A stretch of DNA of 64,000 nucleotides from Wenjunlia tyrosinilytica (GCF_014646055.1 NZ_BMMS01000007.1:186001-250000), one strand, 5' to 3'; counted from the first letter of the stretch, positions 1 through 8,806 are shown. The notes: a model not told the origin generated them from the letters alone. Numbers and translations are program-made.

Positions 1-880
1 GCCCGAAATCGCGGCCGAGTCCGTCCACCGAGACAAGGATCTCGGGATCGGAGACGGTCCTGGGCGGCCCGGGGGCCTCCAGCCGGGGCACGGCGCCGAG
101 CAGTTCCCGGGTGTACGGCCGCCCGGGTGCGCCGAGGACGCGGTCCACCGGTCCTCGTTCCACCTCCCGGCCCTCCCGCATGACCAGCACGTCGTCCACG
201 CTCCCGGCCACCACACCCAGGTCATGGGTGACGAGCAGGAGCGCCATCCCCGTCTCGGTGCGCAACTCGTGCAGGAGGTCCAGGATCTGCGCCTGCACCG
301 TCACATCCAGGGCGGTCGTCGGCTCGTCCGCGACCAGCAGGTCCGGCGAGCAGGACAGCGCCATCGCGATGAGCGCGCGCTGGCGCATCCCGCCGGAGAA
401 CTCGTGCGGCCGTGCCCGGGCCCGCCGCGCGGCGTCGGGGATACCGACCCGGTCCAGCGACTCCACGGCCCGCCGCCGGGCCGCCTTGCGGGAGGCGCCG
501 GTGTGCACCCGGTACACCTCGGCAATCTGGTCGCCGACGGCGTAGTAGGGGTCGAGCGAGGAGAGCGGGTCCTGGAAGACGAGCGCGGCCCGCGCACCGC
601 GCAGCCGCCGCAGCTCGGCGTCGGGCGCGTTGAGCACATCGGTGCCCGCCACCCGCACGGAGCCGGTGAGCTCGGCGCCCGTTCCGCGGTGCAGTCCCAG
701 CAGGGAGAAGGCGGTGGCGCTCTTGCCGGAGCCGGACTCCCCGACCAGGCCGAGCGCCTTGCCCTTCTCCAGGGTGAAGCCGAGCCCGTCGACGGCCCGG
801 ACGGTGCCGCTCTGCGTGGGGAAGTCGATGGTGAGGCCGTCGACCTCCACCAGGGCGCCCGTCGTACCGGCGCCCGTCAT
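1..880 (-). CDS. Peptide ABC transporter ATP-binding protein (partial, continues beyond the window)
   Basis: This ATPase should energise uptake of peptides by the two permeases encoded just upstream. One complete ABC domain is visible: Walker A GESGSGKS at residues 47-54, Q-loop FQDP at 102-105, signature SGGMRQR at 162-168 and Walker B LLVADEP at 181-187, all typical of DppD/OppD. After the domain the chain runs into ILVSVDGLGRDFG, which looks like the opening strand of a second ABC domain, so the full gene may be a DppD-DppF fusion; the window ends before this can be confirmed. The ATG overlaps the permease stop by four bases (ATGA), implying coupled translation. It is last of four visible genes in the operon. 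Confidence 0.9.
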   Translation of the reverse strand, partial: MTGAGTTGALVEVDGLTIDFPTQSGTVRAVDGLGFTLEKGKALGLVGESGSGKSATAFSLLGLHRGTGAELTGSVRVAGTDVLNAPDAELRRLRGARAALVFQDPLSSLDPYYAVGDQIAEVYRVHTGASRKAARRRAVESLDRVGIPDAARRARARPHEFSGGMRQRALIAMALSCSPDLLVADEPTTALDVTVQAQILDLLHELRTETGMALLLVTHDLGVVAGSVDDVLVMREGREVERGPVDRVLGAPGRPYTRELLGAVPRLEAPGPPRTVSDPEILVSVDGLGRDFG

Positions 881-1866
881 GTCAGCACCACCCGTCGGTC
901 GGCCACCGCGTAGAGCACGTCCGCGAGGGCGTTGGCCACCACCACGAAGAATCCGGTGACGAGCACCAGGGCGACCACGACCGGCAGGTCCACGGCCTTC
1001 ACCGAACGCACCAGCAACTGGCCCACCCCGGGCAGCCCGAACATCGACTCGGTGAGCACCGCGCCGCCGAACATCGTCCCGAAGTCCAGGGCGCTGAGCG
1101 CGATGACGGGTGGCAGGGCGCCGCGCAGCGCGTGCCGTCCGACGATCCCGCGCTCCCCCACGCCATGGGCGCGGAAGGTGCGGATGTGGTCCTCCGCGAG
1201 CGTCTCCAGCATCGAACTACGGGTCAGCCGGGCGTATTTGGCGGACTCGACGAGCGCCAGCGCCACCCAGGGCAGGAGCAGGTTCCACGCCCACTGCTCG
1301 GGATCCTCGGTGAACGGCACATAGGTCGGGAACGGCAGCCACCTCAGATGGGCGCAGAACAGCATCATCAGCAGGAGCCCGACGATGAAGACGGGTGTGG
1401 CCGTCCCGGCGAGGGTGAGCAGGGTCAGCACCCGCTCGGTGAGTCCCCCTCGCCGCAGCGCGGACAGCAGCCCGGTGCCTATGCCGAGCAGGAGCCAGAT
1501 CACCATGGCGCCCAGCGCCAGCGAGCCGGTGACGGGCAGGCGCTGGGTGATGAGGTCGGTGACCTGCTGGTCGTTCTGGTACGACAGCCCGAAGCACGGG
1601 GCGCCGCAGTGCTGGACGGAGGTTCCGGTGCTGTAGTCGTGCCCGGCGGCGATCCCCTGGAGGAAGTGCCAGTACTGGGCGGGCACGGGGTCGTTGAGGC
1701 CGAGTTGTCCACGTACGGACTCGACCTGGATCGTGTTGCATCGCGGCCCGCAGGCCAGCCGTGCCGGGTCGCCCGGCATCAGATAGAACAGCGCGTACAC
1801 CAGGGCGGACAGCGCGAACAGCACGAGCACCATCCCGGCGAGGCGCCGCAGCAGATGGCCCGTCAC
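877..1866 (-). CDS. Peptide ABC transporter permease, DppB/OppB type
   Basis: Inner-membrane channel subunit of a peptide importer, 329 aa. It has an N-terminal membrane segment followed by a long extracytoplasmic loop, then the BPD_transp_1 core with an EAA-like loop (about residues 235-265). The GTG start at 1866 shares four bases (GTGA) with the stop of the preceding permease gene, which decides the start over the longer open frame upstream. The first outer loop carries four cysteines (39, 43, 87, 91; CG..C and HCGAPC). These recur at equivalent places in the permease at 57,661 and are unusual for DppB, suggesting a disulfide-stabilised loop (inference). Confidence 0.92.
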   Translation of the reverse strand: MTGHLLRRLAGMVLVLFALSALVYALFYLMPGDPARLACGPRCNTIQVESVRGQLGLNDPVPAQYWHFLQGIAAGHDYSTGTSVQHCGAPCFGLSYQNDQQVTDLITQRLPVTGSLALGAMVIWLLLGIGTGLLSALRRGGLTERVLTLLTLAGTATPVFIVGLLLMMLFCAHLRWLPFPTYVPFTEDPEQWAWNLLLPWVALALVESAKYARLTRSSMLETLAEDHIRTFRAHGVGERGIVGRHALRGALPPVIALSALDFGTMFGGAVLTESMFGLPGVGQLLVRSVKAVDLPVVVALVLVTGFFVVVANALADVLYAVADRRVVLT

Positions 1867-2852
1867 CGGCCCGCTCCCTTCGACGTGCCGACGCCCAGGC
1901 GGGAGGCGGCGCGCGGGTCGAGTGCGGTGCGCACCCCGTCGCCGAGGACGGTGAAGGCGAGCACCGTCACGAACAGCAGGGCGGCGGGCAGGAGAACGTA
2001 CATCGGGTCGGCGCGGAACCACATCGTGGCCGTCGACAGCATCTGCCCCCATGACGGGGTGGGCGGCTTCACGCCGACGCCGAGGAACGACAGGCCGGCC
2101 TCGACCACGATGTTGGTGGGCAGCAGGATCGCCCCGTAGGTGATGACGGGCGCGGCCAGGGACGGCAGGAGCTCACGCCGTGCCACCCGCCATGGCCCGG
2201 AGCCGCCGAGGCGGGCGGCGGCGACGTGGTCGAGGCTTTTGAGCGTGAGCGTCTGGGCGCGGACGATCTTCGACGTTCCGGCCCAGCCGAGCAGGGCGAT
2301 CACCAGGGCGAGCAGCACCGGACGGGGAAAGCCCGACGGCACGACCGCGAGCAGCGCGATGGCGAACACCAGGTGCGGCAGGGCGAGCATGACGTCGGTG
2401 GCGCGGCTGAGCAGGCTGTCCACACGGCGGGGTCCGAGCCCGGCCAGCAGGCCGACGGCCACCCCGATGAGCACCTGGACGAGGGTCGCGCCGACGGCGA
2501 CGCTCAGCGAGACCCTCGCGCCGGTGATCAGCCGGGCGAACAGATCACGTCCGGTGCCTGGCTCCACACCGAGCCAGTGGTCCGTGCTCACCCCGCCGAA
2601 CGAGCCCTTGGGCACTCCGCCGGCCGCGGAGTCGACCAGGGTGTCGTGGTAGGCGTCGGGGTCCTGGCCCTCCAGTGCGGTGAGCGCCGGGGCGGCCCAC
2701 GCCGTCAGCGTGAGCAGGGCGATGACGGCGGCGGCGGCGACCGTGCCGCGCCGGGCCCGCAGGCGCCGCCAGACGTGCCGGGCCCCCGAGGCGGGGACGG
2801 CCGCGGCAACGGCCGGCCCCGCCTCGTCGGCGACGAGGGTGTCGGCGCTCAC
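1863..2852 (-). CDS. Peptide ABC transporter permease, DppC/OppC type
   Basis: Second channel subunit of the same importer, 329 aa. It has an N-terminal hydrophobic segment (about residues 38-58) and an outer loop containing HWLGVEPGTGRDLFARL, the usual DppC signature (HxxGTDxxGRDxxSR-like). The core permease domain follows, with [18 protein letters not shown] near the end. The GTG start overlaps the stop of the lipoprotein gene by four bases, and its own stop overlaps the next permease start, so genes are packed without gaps. It is clearly related to the permease at 54,598, so this operon and that one look like paralogous copies. Confidence 0.92.
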   Translation of the reverse strand: MSADTLVADEAGPAVAAAVPASGARHVWRRLRARRGTVAAAAVIALLTLTAWAAPALTALEGQDPDAYHDTLVDSAAGGVPKGSFGGVSTDHWLGVEPGTGRDLFARLITGARVSLSVAVGATLVQVLIGVAVGLLAGLGPRRVDSLLSRATDVMLALPHLVFAIALLAVVPSGFPRPVLLALVIALLGWAGTSKIVRAQTLTLKSLDHVAAARLGGSGPWRVARRELLPSLAAPVITYGAILLPTNIVVEAGLSFLGVGVKPPTPSWGQMLSTATMWFRADPMYVLLPAALLFVTVLAFTVLGDGVRTALDPRAASRLGVGTSKGAGR

Positions 2853-4573
2853 CTGACGGCGACCTGGGAGACGTCGAGGACGCCGGTCCAGTCGCTGATC
2901 ACGACATTCTTGATGTCCTTGCCGACAAGCCGCTTGTAGACGGGGTGGAAGAGCGGGACGGTCAGGGCCCGCTCACCGATCCTCTTGTCCAGGGCACCCC
3001 AGCGCTTGGCGGCGGCCTTGAGGTCGGTCAGCTTGTTGATCTCGTCGATCTCCTTGTTGACCGCCGGGTCGTTCAGCAGGCCGCTGTTGAAGTTGTAGCC
3101 GTCCTCGACGATCTGGCGCCCGTCGAAGATGGGGGCGAGGAACGGGCCGCCGGAGGGCCAGTCGGCGCCCCAGCCGGTGAGGAAGAGGCCCGGCTCGGTC
3201 CCGACCGAGTGGATCCTGTCGGAGAAGTCGTTGTGCTCCAGGCCGTTGAGCCTCACCGTGATCCCGGCCCGCTTGAGCGCGTCCTGCACGGCGGTGGCGA
3301 CCTCGGGCCCCTGCTCGTCCTGCTTGGTGGTGTCGTGGGTGAGGGTCACGGTCAGCCGGCCGTCCTTGTACCCGGCCTCCTTCAGCAGTTCCCCGGCCTT
3401 TGCCGCGTTGCCCTTCCTGCCCGCCGGGAAGTGGTCGTAGGGCGTGTGGCCGAACGACGCCTGCTCGGGCAGGTACGTGGTGGCGGGCTCGGCGAGCGAG
3501 GAGCCGCCGACCGCGTTGACCGCCGTGGTGCGGTCGACCGCGTAGGCGATGGCCTGGCGCACCTTCGGGTTGTCGAAGGGCTTCACCTTCGGGTTGAACG
3601 CGATGTAGTCGGTGTAGCCGAAGTGGCCGGTGCCCACGCGCTTCTTCAGCTGGGCGTCACCGCCGACGACCTGGGCGAGCTCGGCGGGGCCGAGGTTGGT
3701 GTCGGTGGTGACGGCGGCCGCGTCCTTGCCGCTGCCGGTGGACAGGCGCTGGTTGATGACGGCGGCGTCGAGGCCGGAGCGGACGTCGATCCGGTCGGGG
3801 TAGGCCTTGCGCTCGTCGTCGGTGGCGGCCGACCAGTGCTCATTGCGCTCGAGCACCAGATGCTCTCCGTCGCCCTCGTTCTTCACGACCTTGTACGGGC
3901 CGGAGGAGATGGGGTGCTCCTCGTACTTGGTGCCGTTGTCCTTGGCCTTGGGCACGGGGGCGAACTGGGTCTGCGTGGCGAGGTACGGGAACTCGCCCTC
4001 GGGCTTGTTCAGATGGAAGACGATGGTCTTCTCGTCCGGGGTCTCGATGGCGTCGAGTCCCTTCTTGTCCTTGTAGGGGCCGCGGTACCGGGCCCCGCCG
4101 ACGAGCCAGTCGCGAAGGTAGGGGGCGCCACCGGACAGCTCGGCGGCGAACGAGCGCTCGATGCCGTACTTGATGTCGCCGGAGGTGATGGGCGAGCCGT
4201 CCTCGTACTTCAGGCCGTCCTTGAGGTGGTACGTCCACACGGTGGCGTTCTTGCCGGGAGTGCCGAGGTCGGTGGCCAGGTCGGGGACGACCTTGGAGCC
4301 CGCGGCGCCGTTCTCGCGGTTGCGGGTGGTCAGGGTGCGGAAGACCAGGGAGGGGACATTGCCGCCCCCGGAGGTGTACAGGCGGGCGGGGTCGAAGTCC
4401 GACTGCGCCTGCTGGTTGAGGACGCTGAGCGTGCCGCCCCTGGTCGGCTTGCCGTCCGAGGAGCCGCCCTCGGCGTCGCCGCCCTCGGGACCGCACGCGG
4501 CGGCACCCGCTGCCAGGGCCAGGCCGACGGATGCCGCTGCCAAGCGGCGCGATATGACGGACAGTTGACGCAT
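2849..4573 (-). CDS. Peptide ABC transporter substrate-binding lipoprotein
   Basis: Extracytoplasmic receptor of the importer, 574 aa, SBP_bac_5 family. The start is placed at MRQLSVISRR because a signal peptide follows at once and ends in the lipobox AAAC (Cys about residue 28), after which a Gly/Ser-rich linker leads into GGTLSVLNQQAQSDFDPARL. The longer upstream frame is arginine/proline-rich and has no ribosome site. The mature domain has normal family length and ends in VLDVSQVAVR. It is first in the operon and about 280 bases downstream of a small leader ORF and hairpin that may control it. Ligand specificity cannot be read from sequence; di- or oligopeptides are the family norm. Confidence 0.92.
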   Translation of the reverse strand: MRQLSVISRRLAAASVGLALAAGAAACGPEGGDAEGGSSDGKPTRGGTLSVLNQQAQSDFDPARLYTSGGGNVPSLVFRTLTTRNRENGAAGSKVVPDLATDLGTPGKNATVWTYHLKDGLKYEDGSPITSGDIKYGIERSFAAELSGGAPYLRDWLVGGARYRGPYKDKKGLDAIETPDEKTIVFHLNKPEGEFPYLATQTQFAPVPKAKDNGTKYEEHPISSGPYKVVKNEGDGEHLVLERNEHWSAATDDERKAYPDRIDVRSGLDAAVINQRLSTGSGKDAAAVTTDTNLGPAELAQVVGGDAQLKKRVGTGHFGYTDYIAFNPKVKPFDNPKVRQAIAYAVDRTTAVNAVGGSSLAEPATTYLPEQASFGHTPYDHFPAGRKGNAAKAGELLKEAGYKDGRLTVTLTHDTTKQDEQGPEVATAVQDALKRAGITVRLNGLEHNDFSDRIHSVGTEPGLFLTGWGADWPSGGPFLAPIFDGRQIVEDGYNFNSGLLNDPAVNKEIDEINKLTDLKAAAKRWGALDKRIGERALTVPLFHPVYKRLVGKDIKNVVISDWTGVLDVSQVAVR

Positions 4574-4802
4574 CGGAAGAAGGCCTCTCGATTGCTGCGA
4601 ACGGGGTGGAGCGCAGGCAGCAGCGAGCGACGGTCCTCCGTCGGGGCTTTCGTGACGCAAGCCCCCGGCACCGGGAGCGGCCGTTGCGGGGTGGCAGTTG
4701 CCGGTGGGCCGTTTGCCGGGGGTGGGCCGTTGCCAGGGTGCCGTCACGGGGAGGGAGCGGGTGTGCGCTGCGCCTGCGGCGGGAGAAGTGCCCGGGCGCA
4801 CG

Positions 4803-4829
4803 GCCTCACCGGGAAACGCTCGGTGAGGC
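4803..4829 (-). promoter_or_regulatory. Hairpin between leader ORF and peptide-importer operon (attenuator candidate)
   Basis: A perfect 9-bp inverted repeat (GCCTCACCG / CGGTGAGGC) with a 9-base loop lies 22 bases after the stop of the 30-codon leader ORF and about 230 bases before the lipoprotein gene. No T-run follows, so if it terminates it would be in the GC-rich actinobacterial style. The position fits ribosome-controlled attenuation, but it could also be a simple processing or stability element. Confidence 0.5.
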
Positions 4830-4851
4830 GGCTGGTCGCGCCGGGCAGGCG

Positions 4852-4944
4852 TCAGCGACAGAGGATGTCGGACACACTGTGCACGGCCACACCGATCAGC
4901 GCCAGCTCGATGGCCGCGCGCTCGGCGGTGTGACGGTGCGACAT
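4852..4944 (-). CDS. Small leader-peptide candidate, 30 aa, ending Cys-Arg
   Basis: Thirty-codon ORF beginning MSHRHTAERAA and ending VSDILCR. It lies directly downstream of a promoter with a perfect TTGACA -35, 17-base spacer and CAGAGT -10, and the ATG sits seven bases after the -10, where transcription should begin. It would therefore be translated from a leaderless mRNA. It is on the same strand as, and upstream of, the peptide-importer operon, with a hairpin 22 bases past its stop. A terminal Cys codon next to the stop resembles actinobacterial cysteine-type leader peptides; that resemblance is an inference. It may instead be a free small protein with a short hydrophobic stretch. Confidence 0.55.
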   Translation of the reverse strand: MSHRHTAERAAIELALIGVAVHSVSDILCR

Positions 4945-4951
4945 GCCCAGA

Positions 4952-4980
4952 ACTCTGACCGAACTCCCGCCCGATGTCAA
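4952..4980 (-). promoter_or_regulatory. Sigma-70-type promoter for leader ORF and peptide importer
   Basis: Read on the minus strand: TTGACA (4975-4980), 17 bases, CAGAGT (4952-4957), then 7 bases to the ATG of the leader ORF. The -35 is a perfect consensus hexamer; the -10 keeps the A and final T. No other convincing promoter lies between here and 4573. Confidence 0.6.
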
Positions 4981-5065
4981 AACAGCGCAGGTCACAGGCA
5001 TGGCCGCGGTGACGAACCCTCGGGGACCGCTTGTGTATCGACCCTTGTGGATCAGCCCTCGGGGA

Positions 5066-6412
5066 TCAACCCTTCGGGAAGGGCCAGGAGTTGGGCCGGC
5101 AGGTGGCGCTGCCCGTGGTGAGGAACTTGGTCTGCTGCATCATGACCGGGGCGAGCGCGCCGTTGGCCGGGCAGCCCTCGTGGCCGTGGCCGAGCCGGTG
5201 GCCCACCTCGTGGTTGATGAGCATCTGGCGGTAGCCCAGCATGTCATTGCCGAAGGTCTGTGCGCCCTGGGCCCAGCGGAAGGCGTTGATCATCACGCGC
5301 TGGGTACTCGCCGAGTCGCAGCTGACGTGGTCGATACTGGTGTCGAGGCCGGACTTGGCGCACCAGGCGTCCGTGGTCCCGGGGCTGGCCAGCGTGACCA
5401 CGAAGTCGGCCGGGCCCTTGGAGACGCGCTCGAAGCGCATCGTTCCGCCGTGGCCCCAGCTGCGGGGGTCGTTGAGGGTCTCCTGCACGAAGTCGGCGAA
5501 CAGGGTCCCGTCCAGGGGGAGGTCGCGCTCGACGTCGACGCGGTAGCGGAACAGGCGGCCGGTGGTGCCCGGCGCCTTCGCCGAGCCGCCGATCCTGGCG
5601 AACTGGCCGCTCAGGGTGACCGTGTCGGCGAGGGGGAACCTGACCCTGAGCCGGTCGTGCAGTGTCGGCGGCCCGCCGTTGCCGATGGGGGCGTTGGACG
5701 GTGTGGGCCGGTCCTGGGAACGGGAGGTCTTGCTGTCGTCGCGCTGCACCTGCCCGCTGGCGACCGCCTCGCCGCTCTTGGCACCGCCCCCGGTGAACTG
5801 GCCCGTGACCACGACGGCGAGGGCGGTGACCACGGCCGCGGCGGCCACTCCGCCGAGCGCGCGCTTGCGCGGGGCGCCGGAGGGCCGGTTCTCGCGGTCC
5901 TCGCGGTCCGTGCGGCGGTCGCGGGACGGGGGCCCGCCGTCCGCCGCGGTGGCGAAGGACCCGGCCGCGCCCGCAGGAGTGCCCGAGGCGTCGAAGCCCG
6001 CGCCGGCCGGCGGGCCCGAGCCGTCGAACAAGGCGACGTCCTCGCTGCGCGGGCCGAAGCCCCCCTGGTGGGAGGGGACGGGACGGGCCTGACGGTACGT
6101 CCGTTCGGTGGCTACCGGTGAGGCCGCCTGGCCGTACGGCCCGTACGCGCCGTACGGGCCGGCCGGGCGCCGAACGGCACCGGCGGCCGTGCCCTCGATG
6201 TGCTGCGGATGGCCGGGTAGGTCACCGACGTCGTCGGCGCGGCTGTGCTCGGACGTCTCTGACGTCCCGTGGGAGGAGCGGGGTGGGTGGGATGGACCGG
6301 AGCCGTCGTCGACGACGGGCTCACGGCGGGATCCCCGGCCGGAGGCTCGCCCGGCACGCTCGCCGCCGGACTGCTCGCCCCGGCCACGACTAGGAGCACT
6401 GTGACGTCCCAC
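5066..6412 (-). CDS. DUF3152 membrane-anchored putative zinc metalloprotease
   Basis: 448 aa. Residues 1-190 are low-complexity, rich in Arg, Gly and Pro, and cytoplasmic in character. A single membrane segment follows (about 185-205, AAAAVVTALAVVVTG), then an extracytoplasmic DUF3152 domain. Near the C-terminus is HEVGHRLGHGHE (401-412), an HExxHxxGxxH metzincin-like zinc site with ligands H401, H405 and H411 and catalytic E402. Substrate unknown. The GTG start lies nine bases after the stop of the alpha/beta hydrolase, so the two are probably one operon. In mycobacteria the homologue Rv3207c sits in the same TetR/DUF3107/RhlE neighbourhood. Confidence 0.85.
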   Translation of the reverse strand: MGRHSAPSRGRGEQSGGERAGRASGRGSRREPVVDDGSGPSHPPRSSHGTSETSEHSRADDVGDLPGHPQHIEGTAAGAVRRPAGPYGAYGPYGQAASPVATERTYRQARPVPSHQGGFGPRSEDVALFDGSGPPAGAGFDASGTPAGAAGSFATAADGGPPSRDRRTDREDRENRPSGAPRKRALGGVAAAAVVTALAVVVTGQFTGGGAKSGEAVASGQVQRDDSKTSRSQDRPTPSNAPIGNGGPPTLHDRLRVRFPLADTVTLSGQFARIGGSAKAPGTTGRLFRYRVDVERDLPLDGTLFADFVQETLNDPRSWGHGGTMRFERVSKGPADFVVTLASPGTTDAWCAKSGLDTSIDHVSCDSASTQRVMINAFRWAQGAQTFGNDMLGYRQMLINHEVGHRLGHGHEGCPANGALAPVMMQQTKFLTTGSATCRPNSWPFPKG

Positions 6413-6421
6413 GGCGCGCTC

Positions 6422-7459
6422 TCAACTCCTGCCCGAACTAGGTTTGAGGTCGTCGGCCCCCAGTAGTTCCCTGACTCCGCGGGACACCACTTCGGGGTGC
6501 TCAAGCATCGCCACGTGCCCGGAGTCCGGCAGAACCAGAAGCCGTGCGTCGCTGAAGACGGCGCAAGCGCGCCGAGCCATGCGATATGAGACGAGTTTGT
6601 CACGAACTCCATAAATGAGAAGAACCGGCACTTTAATCTGTTCGGCCTGTCGCCATAGCGAGTCACGCCCTGCGGCGAGGTACGAGGTGACGACCCCGCG
6701 CATCGAACGGGCCATCACATCCCAGAAATAGGGCAGCTCAACCCGCCTTTGGTACTCCCGCGCAGCGGCGGCCAGCTCCTGCTCGGTGACCTTCGACGGG
6801 TCGCCGTAGCAGGTCTCGATCGTCACTCTTACGCGCCGTTCGGCCGACCACCCGCGTGTCGCGCGGACGAAGAGCGCCGGCACACCCGGAAGACCGACCA
6901 GCGCCGTCGGCAGGGCCGAGCGCTTCGGAGGGAGCTCGGGCAGGGCTGGCGAGATCAGGGTGAGAGTGCGGACCAGATCGGGCCTGGTGGCCGCGATCCT
7001 GACGGTGACGGCTCCGCCGAGGGAGTTGCCGAACAGGTGGACGGGGCCACGCCCGGAGGCCTCCATGTAGCGGATGGCGGCCCCGGCCAGACCCTCGGGC
7101 GTGTAGTCGCTGTCGTCCGGCGGCGGGGAGTGGCCGAAGCCCGGCAGGTCGACCGCCTCGCCGTCGACGCGGTCCTTGAGCAACTCCATCAGCGGCAGCC
7201 AGTTCAACGAGGACCCGCCGAGACCGTGCACGAACAGCGCGGGCTCCAGCCCCTCCCGGCTCGGCCGCTGCGCCCGCACCGCGAGGGTGGCACCCGGCAC
7301 CGGAACCATGGTCAGGCTCTGCGGCGCCGCGGGGTCGTCGGCGAGCGTGGTCGGAGTGTCCACCGGAGCTGTCGAACCGTGCGCCTCGGTCGGCGATTCG
7401 GTCGAAGCCATGAGTCGGACCATCTCCTCGAACTCTGATCGGGTCCGATCGGAATTCAT
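6422..7459 (-). CDS. Alpha/beta hydrolase
   Basis: 345 aa single-domain alpha/beta hydrolase. The nucleophile elbow GNSLGG places Ser146, the acid is probably Asp287 (YGVRDKL) and the base His315 (DSGHVAML); the oxyanion stretch is VHGLGGSS at about 78-85. Natural substrate unknown; the lid region (about 180-250) is helical. The start is uncertain: ATG at 7459 has GGAG four bases upstream, while MAST at 7411 has GAGGAG twelve bases upstream; the first 50 residues are not part of the fold. It is the promoter-proximal gene of a two-gene unit with the DUF3152 protein. Confidence 0.85.
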   Translation of the reverse strand: MNSDRTRSEFEEMVRLMASTESPTEAHGSTAPVDTPTTLADDPAAPQSLTMVPVPGATLAVRAQRPSREGLEPALFVHGLGGSSLNWLPLMELLKDRVDGEAVDLPGFGHSPPPDDSDYTPEGLAGAAIRYMEASGRGPVHLFGNSLGGAVTVRIAATRPDLVRTLTLISPALPELPPKRSALPTALVGLPGVPALFVRATRGWSAERRVRVTIETCYGDPSKVTEQELAAAAREYQRRVELPYFWDVMARSMRGVVTSYLAAGRDSLWRQAEQIKVPVLLIYGVRDKLVSYRMARRACAVFSDARLLVLPDSGHVAMLEHPEVVSRGVRELLGADDLKPSSGRS

Positions 7460-7708
7460 GTGACTCCGATCGAAGTGGAACGATCACCACGCGGGTGCTG
7501 CGGGGCCAATGTTACGAGACGATATAGATGAGTGTCCGTGTGTTCGCACTCACAGCCTCGGGCCATGGCGTCACGGAACGGGACGGATCGGGCGAGAAAG
7601 GGGCGTGTGGCACCCCGTCGGCCGGGGCAGCATCGTCCTACGCTCAATCGTCCTACGCTCAAAGAGGGCACCACGGCCCACGTACGTCGCCGACACGGGA
7701 GGCAGACC

Positions 7709-7936
7709 ATGTCCGACATCACGGACCCGACCGAGCCGGAGGCGTTCGAGGACGAGATCGAGCTCGTGGAGGTCGGCATCGAGGCGCCCGAGGCCGATGC
7801 CGCCGAGCAGCACCTGGAGATTTTCCCGCATGGCGACGAGCCGCTCGCGATCGACGAGACGACCGAGGCGGATCCCGCGGACGCCGCGGACCAGCACCGC
7901 GTGGTGGATCTGGACGACGAGGAGTACCGGGGCTGA
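7709..7936 (+). CDS. Small acidic hypothetical protein, 75 aa
   Basis: The ORF begins MSDITDPTEPEAFED after a good ribosome site (GGGAGG, six-base spacing). About a third of residues are Asp or Glu, with almost no Lys and few hydrophobics, ending DLDDEEYRG. No known domain is recognised. It stands alone between the divergent hydrolase operon and the TetR gene. Possible roles for such proteins include nucleic-acid mimicry or partner binding, but nothing here identifies one. Confidence 0.7.
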   Translation: MSDITDPTEPEAFEDEIELVEVGIEAPEADAAEQHLEIFPHGDEPLAIDETTEADPADAADQHRVVDLDDEEYRG

Positions 7937-8084
7937 GGGGGTTGCGGCAGATTTGTCCGCTTCCAACAAGTTCCACCACGTGAGATTCTGCGCCCGCGCT
8001 TCCCACACTGCGGTTACCCAAAAGTACGATGGCGCCCAGAGCACGTAGAGCTCGCGGTTCAGCGAATTTCCCCTAGGAGGCGGC

Positions 8085-8780
8085 GTGACGGCCATAGAGG
8101 ACACCGAGGCGCGCCCGCGCGGCACGCGCCTGCCACGCCGTGCGCGCCGCAACCAGCTTCTCGGCGCCGCCCAGGAAGTGTTCGTCGCCCAGGGGTACCA
8201 CTCCGCGGCGATGGACGACATCGCGGAGCGCGCGGGCGTCAGCAAGCCGGTGCTGTACCAGCACTTCCCCGGAAAGCTGGACCTCTACCTCGCCCTGCTC
8301 GACCAGCACTGCGAGGCCCTCCTCCAGGCGGTGCGCGGGGCCCTCGCGTCCACCACGGACAACAAGCTGCGGGTCGCGGCGACCATGGAGGCGTACTTCG
8401 CCTACGTGGAGAACGAGGGCGGCGCCTTCCGGCTCGTCTTCGAGTCCGACCTGACCAATGAGCCCGCGGTGCGCGAGCGCGTCGACCGGGTCAGCGTCGA
8501 GTGCGCGGAGGCGGTCAGCGAGGTCATCGCCGAGGACACCGACCTCCCGGCCGAGGAGTCGATGCTGCTGGCGACCGGTCTGTGCGGCATGGCGCAGATC
8601 ACCGCCCGGTACTGGCTCTCTCGCGAGGGCAAGCTCCCCCGGGACGCCGCGGCCAAGCTGATCTCGTCGCTGTCCTGGCGCGGTATCGCCGGCTTCCCGC
8701 TCCACAACGCCGACCCGCTCCACAACGCCGACCCGCTCCACAACGCCGACCCGGGGCACAACGCCGACCCGGGGCACTGA
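8085..8780 (+). CDS. TetR/AcrR family transcriptional regulator
   Basis: 231 aa. The N-terminal HTH spans about residues 20-66 (RNQLLGAAQEVFVAQGYH ... VSKPVLYQHFPGKLDLY), the classic TetR pattern; the remainder is the ligand/dimer domain. GTG start with a perfect AGGAGG four bases upstream. The last 25 residues are four copies of an LHNADP-like hexapeptide encoded by an 18-bp tandem repeat, which is not part of the TetR fold and is probably a strain-variable tail. The gene precedes DUF3107, as Rv3208 precedes Rv3208A in M. tuberculosis. Ligand and targets unknown; autoregulation is likely for the family. Confidence 0.92.
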   Translation: MTAIEDTEARPRGTRLPRRARRNQLLGAAQEVFVAQGYHSAAMDDIAERAGVSKPVLYQHFPGKLDLYLALLDQHCEALLQAVRGALASTTDNKLRVAATMEAYFAYVENEGGAFRLVFESDLTNEPAVRERVDRVSVECAEAVSEVIAEDTDLPAEESMLLATGLCGMAQITARYWLSREGKLPRDAAAKLISSLSWRGIAGFPLHNADPLHNADPLHNADPGHNADPGH

Positions 8781-8806
8781 GCCGGGCTCGGGGCACTGAG
8801 CCGGGC
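8700..8806 (+). repeat. 18-bp in-frame tandem repeat at the end of the TetR gene, continuing as a 20-bp repeat
   Basis: Three identical 18-bp units (8700-8753), a fourth with a changed start (8754-8771) and a partial fifth encode (L/G)HNADP. Past the stop codon, a CGGGGCACTGAGCCGGGC motif is repeated with a 20-bp period to about 8806. The array looks like slippage-driven expansion at the 3' end of the gene. Confidence 0.85.

Noticed and set aside
2945-4933. 662-codon + strand frame opposite the peptide-binding lipoprotein
   Set aside because: Same artefact; Val/Gly/Leu-rich repeats mirror the real gene's codon positions.
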